In this document: one piece after another, positions 36,201 to 39,322 of the stretch
Numbering within the stretch: the stretch's first letter is position 1
Layout: each line of letters opens with the position of its first letter
Source: Algoriphagus algorifonticola
GTDB lineage: Bacteria > Bacteroidota > Bacteroidia > Cytophagales > Cyclobacteriaceae
Assembly: GCF_007655305.1 (NCBI RefSeq)
Contig: NZ_VLOG01000051.1
Location: 1-39,322 of the forward strand
Direction of reading: 5' to 3'
Length of the DNA: 39,322 bases
Position numbers and translations under genes: made by a program
The notes under the pieces: model-generated
What the model saw: the letters and a program-made list of their open reading frames with translations, nothing else
What the model was told of the DNA's origin: nothing
The model's database searches: none

Positions 36201-36277
36201 AAAAATTGGAACAGGAGGAGATTTCGAAGATTCTGAATATTGAGGAGCTTCGAACCAAACTGGATATCAAAAAGTAA
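33212..36277 (+). CDS. Secreted Asp-box (BNR/sortilin-like) beta-propeller protein
   Basis: A 1021-residue exported protein of the sortilin/VPS10-like 'glycosyl hydrolase' group found throughout Bacteroidota. A Sec signal is seen at residues 1-25 (MRNRFSLG, hydrophobic run, SSHAQN). Eleven Asp-box motifs of the SxDxGxTW type follow between about residues 74 and 690, for example VDSGNTW, KDAGKSW, TDGGKNW, TDAGQTW, EDGGANW, TDNGVTW and KDYGKTW. This fits one or two large beta propellers. The C-terminal 300 residues form a beta sandwich-like part (around 740-860) and a charged helical part (870-1010, coiled-coil-like). No catalytic residues are identifiable, so hydrolase activity should not be assumed. 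No T9SS C-terminal domain is obvious. Confidence 0.85.
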   Translation: MRNRFSLGLLGILLCFIFQVNSSHAQNVPNPSVYKALEWRLVGPFRGGRSDAVTGVAGSDHTYYFGSTGGGVWKTVDSGNTWKSVSDGFFGGSIGAVAVSESDTSVVYAGGGEKTVRGNVSFGYGVWKSKDAGKSWERAGLDKSRFIARLRIHPSNPDVVYAAVLGDLFKPDATRGVYKTTNGGASWEKVLFVSDVAGAVDLILDPNNPDILYATTWEIKRTPYSLESGGPGSKMFKSTDGGKNWEDLTSKEGFPQGILGIMGVTVSPLNSNRLYAIIENDNGGVYTSTDAGQTWSKTNEDRSLRQRAWYYSRIYADTQDEETVYVLNVNYHKSTDGGKTFKGSNAPHGDHHDLWIDPNNNQRMIIADDGGAQVSEDGGANWSTYMNQPTSQFYRVTTDNSFPYRIYGAQQDNSTVRIRHRVDGRGGITEDDWEPTAGGESGWIAPDPKNNDIVYGGSYGGLLTREDHEKGISRTVNVWPDNPMGHGAEDMKYRFQWNFPIFFSPHDPNMLYTTSNRFHRSTNEGQSWEVFSPDLTRNDASKLGSSGGPITKDNTSVEYYATIFTAAESPVKKGVIWAGSDDGLVHVTTDNGVTWVNVTPSAMPEWLQINSIEASPYEAGEAYFAATGYKSGNFEPYLYKTKDYGKTWTKITKGIDAEHFTRVIRADPVKKGMLYAGTETGMYYSKDDGANWHSLQMNLPIVPITDLAIKDNNLIAATQGRSFWIIDDLTVLHQAEPGIENKKLHLFKPQDSYRIDGVKRKSPTMGTNRPGGVLVYYFIKEEPKQELKIEFLDNGNNVLRTFSSKGYQGDTLKVKAGSNEFNWNLRVEDAEGFDGLIMWAANLRGPKVVPGDYKVRVTLDGERQEQGFKVLADPRYETTQAGLEKQFEFLMNVNRKLTETHQTIKLIRQYRAELDSMENKPANLEQIKAQMQEIEETLYQTKNRSGQDPLNYPIRLNNKLAHLNSVVGNGDYPPTDQSVEVRKELTQQIDVQLARFKKLEQEEISKILNIEELRTKLDIKK

Positions 36278-36298
36278 TTCAATAAACCTTTAATGATG

Positions 36299-36322
36299 AA
36301 GCCCCGGAATTTTCCGGGGCTT
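36299..36322 (+). terminator. Terminator of the Asp-box protein gene
   Basis: AAGCCCCGGAA and TTCCGGGGCTT form an 11-bp, GC-rich stem, followed on the plus strand by ATTTTTTT. It lies 21 nt after the stop. The minus strand has no T run behind the stem. Confidence 0.9.
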
Positions 36323-36328
36323 ATTTTT

Positions 36329-37501
36329 TTAACTCAGGGGATACCTAAGAATACCAGCCATGATATCATTTCCAGGGAGTGAGTCCGAGTTCATTAGAAA
36401 GACCTTACCTCCATTTTTGATGGTGTGGCTAATTGTCAAATCAATCAAACAGTGACTGTGCTTATCCCTTGATTCCCGATAATTTACCTGATGTTTATGG
36501 GTGTCGAATGTACCCCAAACATGCTCATGTTTTTCATCAACAAAAAGTGTGTCCAAGGCTCCTGAATGGGCAGCTTTAATCAATGCGGTTTTATCATTTT
36601 GAATGGATAAGCCCTCGCTTTTCTTTTCTTCGAAATCATTCATTCTTTTTCTTCTCTCAGAAGAAAAATAGTTTGAAGCTAATTGCCAGGATTTTTGATG
36701 AAGACTCATCACATCTTTTTCGGTGAAGGCTCCACTGACATGGCCATCTTGTAAATGATTGTATTTGCTAGCCTCGCGGAATAATGGAATCAAATAGTCA
36801 ACTCCTGCGAGATAAAGAGGAAGTGGATTTTTATTGAGCAGAGGTTCCAGCATATTGGTCATACGGTGAAAATAGTTTAGGATTGTTGTTTTCTTCTCTT
36901 CATCCGATCCCCCATCATGTCCATGGTACATTGCTCCAGCGCTTCCTACGCCGCCTTGTCCCTGTAAATGACCTTGGTTTTCGGCTATTTCCTCTTCTAC
37001 AGTAAATGAAACAGCAACTTCTTCTTCGTCTAAAATAATTTCCTGAATAACATCTCTTGTTGCTTCATATAGACGAATTCTATCCAAGTTTAGTAGCAAT
37101 AAATAATAGTGACCATCATCATTGAGTTCTGGGGCTAATGGCATTGTAAAAGCTTTGGTTCCTACAAAATTCATAGATTCTACTCCTGGGATCGGAACTT
37201 GGAAATATTCCATTTCACCATCAGCTAGAAATACCGCTAATAGGTCCGAATTATGTTGCCAAAAATTAAAGTCTTCCAATAATTGAAAAGCGGGACGAAG
37301 AGTCTTCGAGATGCTTCTTTCATCCATACCCCAATTCTTTTCTAAATCTTTTTCGACTTGTGATAATTGATTTTTAAAACGTGTTTGGTCGTCTTTGTAA
37401 GCGTTTGTGCTTTTACGTGATGTAGGCACGTAAATAGAAATGAATGGCTCACTTTTGTTCTGAGTGAGTTCCAAGAATAAGTTTTTATCAAAAATTTTCA
37501 T
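36329..37501 (-). CDS. baeRF-like protein (bacterial relative of archaeo-eukaryotic release factors)
   Basis: A 390-residue soluble protein resembling the bacterial aeRF1-like (baeRF) families proposed from comparative genomics. Features seen: N-terminal FLELTQNKSEPFISIYVPTSR; WGMDERSISKTLRPAF; a beta-rich core DLLAVFLADGEMEYFQVPIP and YYLLLLNLDRIRLYEATRD; a glycine-rich loop around residues 176-198 (GQGGVGSAG); and a C-terminal eRF1 domain 3-like part LIKAAHSGALDTLFVDEKHEHVWGTFD and GGKVFLMNSDSLP. The canonical GGQ tripeptide is not present. It diverges from an HPF gene across 108 bp. A role in rescuing or silencing ribosomes under stress is suggested by family and neighbour, but not shown. 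Confidence 0.7.
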   Translation of the reverse strand: MKIFDKNLFLELTQNKSEPFISIYVPTSRKSTNAYKDDQTRFKNQLSQVEKDLEKNWGMDERSISKTLRPAFQLLEDFNFWQHNSDLLAVFLADGEMEYFQVPIPGVESMNFVGTKAFTMPLAPELNDDGHYYLLLLNLDRIRLYEATRDVIQEIILDEEEVAVSFTVEEEIAENQGHLQGQGGVGSAGAMYHGHDGGSDEEKKTTILNYFHRMTNMLEPLLNKNPLPLYLAGVDYLIPLFREASKYNHLQDGHVSGAFTEKDVMSLHQKSWQLASNYFSSERRKRMNDFEEKKSEGLSIQNDKTALIKAAHSGALDTLFVDEKHEHVWGTFDTHKHQVNYRESRDKHSHCLIDLTISHTIKNGGKVFLMNSDSLPGNDIMAGILRYPLS

Positions 37502-37609
37502 AATTGGTTATTTATTTTGATTTTTAAAAAGGATTTATACTAAAATTTCTACATATAATATAAAAAGAAATTCTTATATTATCAACTAAAACAACAATCA
37601 ATTGTTTCC

Positions 37610-37915
37610 ATGAATTACACAGAAAACTATAAAGCCATAAAAATAGACGTACAGGCAGTGGATTTTGATATTGACTCTTCTGTCCAGCAACTGATTAGGA
37701 ACCAGATAGATAAGATCGGTCGTCACGCGTCCAAAATCAATGCAGTCGACATTTATTTTTCCACGGAAGGACATGGATCATCTGCTGTCAAAATCGTAGG
37801 AATGAGAGTGGGAATCCCTGGGCCGGATGTTTATGCGGAAGAGAAAGGGGATAACCTTTCACAGCTTTTAAAGTCTGTTGCAGATAAAAATATCAGACAG
37901 TTGGAAAAATTGTAA
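37610..37915 (+). CDS. Short ribosome hibernation-promoting factor (HPF/RaiA family)
   Basis: A 101-residue protein of the HPF/YfiA family, which binds the 30S decoding region and shuts down translation in stationary phase. The single domain starts MNYTENYKAIKIDVQAVDFDID, has the helix SSVQQLIRNQIDKIGRH, the beta strand INAVDIYFS, a VYAEEKGDNL segment and a terminal helix LLKSVADKNIRQLEKL. The length fits the short form without the dimerising tail of long HPF. It is divergent from the baeRF-like gene. A copy of the dispersed repeat begins 12 bp after the stop, so its native terminator is not visible. Confidence 0.85.
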   Translation: MNYTENYKAIKIDVQAVDFDIDSSVQQLIRNQIDKIGRHASKINAVDIYFSTEGHGSSAVKIVGMRVGIPGPDVYAEEKGDNLSQLLKSVADKNIRQLEKL

Positions 37916-37927
37916 CAGATAAAATCT

Positions 37928-38013
37928 AATCTGATTATCCGCAATCATGCCAGTTGCCATATTTTCTTTGTTTGACCGATTGGAAGACCGATGACCGAAG
38001 ACCCAGCCACGGC
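37928..38013. repeat. Left part of the dispersed repeat, interrupted by IS110
   Basis: This is the second copy of the 15.1 kb repeat. The first 57 bp match at about 51 positions and the last 14 bp (GACCCAGCCACGGC) abut the insertion sequence. A segment containing TTCGACTTCGCTCA in the first copy is missing here. The rest of the repeat continues after the insertion element at 39304. Confidence 0.75.
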
Positions 38014-38016
38014 CTT

Positions 38017-38024
38017 TAGGTTTG
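38017..38024 (+). promoter_or_regulatory. Left half of a junction promoter formed on circularisation
   Basis: TAGGTTTG fits the -7 consensus TAnnTTTG. In the integrated element no TTG lies at the right distance upstream. If the right end is joined to the left end through the CT core, TTG at 39285-39287 comes to stand 19 nt before this box, giving a full Bacteroidota promoter that would drive the bridge RNA and the recombinase. Confidence 0.6.
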
Positions 38025-38031
38025 CAAAGTA

Positions 38032-38240
38032 GAATTATTTGAGAAAATCAGAGCTAATATCTTTACGATTATTAAGTGACTCAGATATTGAATAAATTGA
38101 AAAAGAATGGGGTGAACTTTCGCCACGGCTAGGCTAGCGACCTCTTGCCAGTATCAGTCCCCATTCTTAGTTGAGTTGCCAGTAACCAGTTAGAATTTTA
38201 GGCTTTAGGCCTGTTAAAGGTTTTAGTTTCCGCAACTCTC
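38032..38240 (+). ncRNA. Predicted IS110 bridge RNA
   Basis: Three stem-loops in a row. First: AATATCT/AGATATT, 38056-38062 with 38083-38089. Second, target loop: a 10-bp stem 38103-38112 with 38159-38168, inside it GCCACGGCT (38122-38130), a small AGG/CCT hairpin, and TGCCAG (38146-38151). Third, donor loop: a 7-bp stem GAGTTGC/GCAACTC, 38173-38179 with 38232-38238, inside it TTAGAAT (38190-38196), an AGGC/GCCT hairpin, and TTAAAG (38214-38219). The order and the guide placement match the bridge RNA described for IS621. The 5' end is inferred from the junction promoter; the 3' end may run on into the recombinase message. Confidence 0.75.
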
Positions 38241-38266
38241 ATTTGTTAAACTTCAATGTCTAAATT

Positions 38267-39265
38267 ATGAAATTCAAATCAATTATTGGAGTCGATGTAA
38301 GTAAATCTACACTTGATGCTTATCTGAAGATCAACCAATGCCACGCAGTCTTTGAAAATAATGAGAAAGGTTACCAGGAGCTGGTGGAATGGGTAATGGA
38401 AAACTCTGGGTTAATACTCGCAGAAGAACTGCTTTTCGGATTTGAATCCACTGGGATTTATTCTTCAGAACTTGCTTTGTTTCTTGAAAAGCACTCCCTA
38501 CCATTTTATATCATCTCAGGACTTGAATTAAAGCGATCCTTGGGAATAAGAAGAGGTAAGTCAGACAAGGCAGACTCTAAAGACATAGCTGAATATCTTT
38601 ATGAAAAGCAGGAGAAGATTATCCCCACTGTTCCTCCCAAAAAGGTCATCCAGGATCTCAAAAAGCTGTTTAATTACAGAGAGCGACTTGTAAAAGACAG
38701 AGCAGCTTACATCACCCGTATCAAAGAATATGAAGCTGTAGTTTCAGAAAACAAATTAAAAGTCTATCAAAAATCCAATACCGAAGTAATCGCTTGTTTA
38801 GATAAACAGATCGAAACCGTAGAGAAAGAAATAGACAAACTTTTACGCAAAGATGAACTGTTAATGAACCAATATAAGCTGATTAACTCTATCAAGGGCA
38901 TAGGCCCACAGACAGCTGTTGCACTTATCGTCTTAACAGAAGGGTTTACCCTATTCGATAGCTGGAGAAAGTTTGCCAGTTATGCAGGAACAGCACCGTT
39001 TCCCAACCAGTCAGGTACATCCTATCGAGGGAGAACCAAAACCAGTCCGCTGGCGAATAAGAGAATTAAAACACTGCTGACATTATGTGCAGGCACAGCC
39101 ATCCAATACAGCACTGAGATGAAGACCTATTACAAGAGAAGAACCGGTGAAGGGAAAAGCAAAATGAGCACACTTAATATTATCAGAAATAAACTTATTG
39201 CAAGGGCTTTTGCTGTTGTCAACCGAAATTCCAGCTATGTAGACATATTAAAATATGCCGCATGA
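38267..39265 (+). CDS. IS110-family recombinase (DEDD transposase)
   Basis: A 332-residue recombinase that inserts and excises the element under guidance of a bridge RNA. The N-terminal RuvC-like domain has the DEDD set: Asp10 (IGVDVSKST), Glu60 (GFESTG), Asp103 and Asp106 (KADSKDIAEY). A coiled-coil linker spans about 125-200. The C-terminal Tnp domain starts INSIKGIGPQTA near 206 and carries SYAGTAPFPNQSG with Ser249 as the likely nucleophile, then SYRGRTKTSPLANKRIKTLL. All catalytic residues are present and the frame is open, so it may be active. The gene starts 28 nt after the donor stem of the predicted bridge RNA. Confidence 0.95.
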   Translation: MKFKSIIGVDVSKSTLDAYLKINQCHAVFENNEKGYQELVEWVMENSGLILAEELLFGFESTGIYSSELALFLEKHSLPFYIISGLELKRSLGIRRGKSDKADSKDIAEYLYEKQEKIIPTVPPKKVIQDLKKLFNYRERLVKDRAAYITRIKEYEAVVSENKLKVYQKSNTEVIACLDKQIETVEKEIDKLLRKDELLMNQYKLINSIKGIGPQTAVALIVLTEGFTLFDSWRKFASYAGTAPFPNQSGTSYRGRTKTSPLANKRIKTLLTLCAGTAIQYSTEMKTYYKRRTGEGKSKMSTLNIIRNKLIARAFAVVNRNSSYVDILKYAA

Positions 39266-39303
39266 AAAAAAACTGAAAATCTTCTTGCTTAAACCTTAGA
39301 ATA

Positions 39304-39322
39304 CTGGCAGGCGAAGCTTCCG
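39304..39322. repeat. Right part of the interrupted dispersed repeat (cut by window end)
   Basis: The 19 bases starting CTGGCAGGCGAAG are identical to 15173-15191 of the empty copy. The rest of the repeat lies beyond the window. Confidence 0.8.

Larger units (their letters stand above)
38014..39303 (+). mobile_element. IS110-family insertion sequence, complete
   Basis: About 1290 bp, intact, with one recombinase gene. The ends are set by comparing the occupied repeat (left flank to 38013, right flank from 39304) with the empty copy at 15.1 kb. No terminal inverted repeats and no target duplication longer than the CT core are seen, as expected for IS110. CT stands at both junctions (38014-38015 and 39304-39305). 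The left non-coding end is long (about 250 bp) and the right one short (about 40 bp), the layout of the IS110 group that carries its bridge RNA on the left. The left flank has one C more than the empty site predicts. Confidence 0.9.

Noticed and set aside
36900..36990. GQGGVGSAG loop in the baeRF-like protein as a GGQ release motif
   Set aside because: The tripeptide order differs and the surroundings do not match the GGQ loop; treated as a flexible glycine-rich loop.
1..39322. CRISPR arrays, phage genes, toxin-antitoxin or defence islands
   Set aside because: No regularly spaced direct repeats and no such protein families were found; apart from IS110 and the repeats the window is core metabolism.

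Overview
The window looks like a chromosomal segment of a Bacteroidota bacterium, most likely a Cyclobacteriaceae member of the Algoriphagus type. The evidence is moderate AT richness, weak Shine-Dalgarno signals, TAnnTTTG-type -7 boxes, lipid A core and DUF4199 genes, an outer-surface Asp-box protein, and a dihydroorotase with the Bacteroidota-style QVHFREPG signature. The genus is inference. Most of the window is core metabolism with intact reading frames.

Layout. 0.1-4.5 kb: polyprenyl synthase (-), DUF4199 membrane protein, then a phospholipid pair (PlsB-like acyltransferase overlapping gpsA). 4.5-9.5 kb: a terminator with a repeat in its loop, a PQQ-type sugar dehydrogenase lipoprotein, fbp, aspartate kinase and a Tat-exported Gfo/Idh/MocA oxidoreductase. 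9.5-11.3 kb: a tightly coupled operon of low-molecular-weight phosphatase, fructosamine kinase and GNAT, a probable protein-deglycation unit. 11.5-15.0 kb: waaA-rsgA, then a PyrR-like phosphoribosyltransferase and panB. 15.1-15.3 kb: a dispersed repeat with imperfect inverted ends. 15.3-19.7 kb: an alpha-glucan operon (GH133 debranching enzyme, GT4, GH57). 19.8-20.2 kb: a 46-codon unrecognised small gene with its own terminator, and tRNA-His with a clear promoter. 20.2-28.2 kb: dihydroorotase, RhlE-like helicase, M28 peptidase, gcvP, DUF1569 protein. 28.3-31.8 kb: nrdB-nrdA. 31.8-32.4 kb: an AT-rich gap. 32.4-33.1 kb: rplU-rpmA. 33.2-37.9 kb: an Asp-box repeat protein, then a divergent baeRF-like / HPF pair linked to translation stress.

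The most interesting region is the right end (37.9-39.3 kb). A complete IS110-family element has inserted into a second copy of the 15.1 kb repeat, so the window holds both an occupied and an empty target site. The roughly 250-nt non-coding left end can be read as a bridge RNA with three stem-loops. The middle loop carries guides matching the two halves of the target (9 nt and 6 nt, both spanning a CT core). The last loop carries guides matching the element's own right and left ends. Joining the right end to the left end, as in the circular intermediate, creates a Bacteroidota promoter (TTG-N19-TAGGTTTG) that is absent in the integrated form. IS110 bridge RNAs are known from IS621; this particular element, its repeat target and the Bacteroidota-type junction promoter are what is read here.
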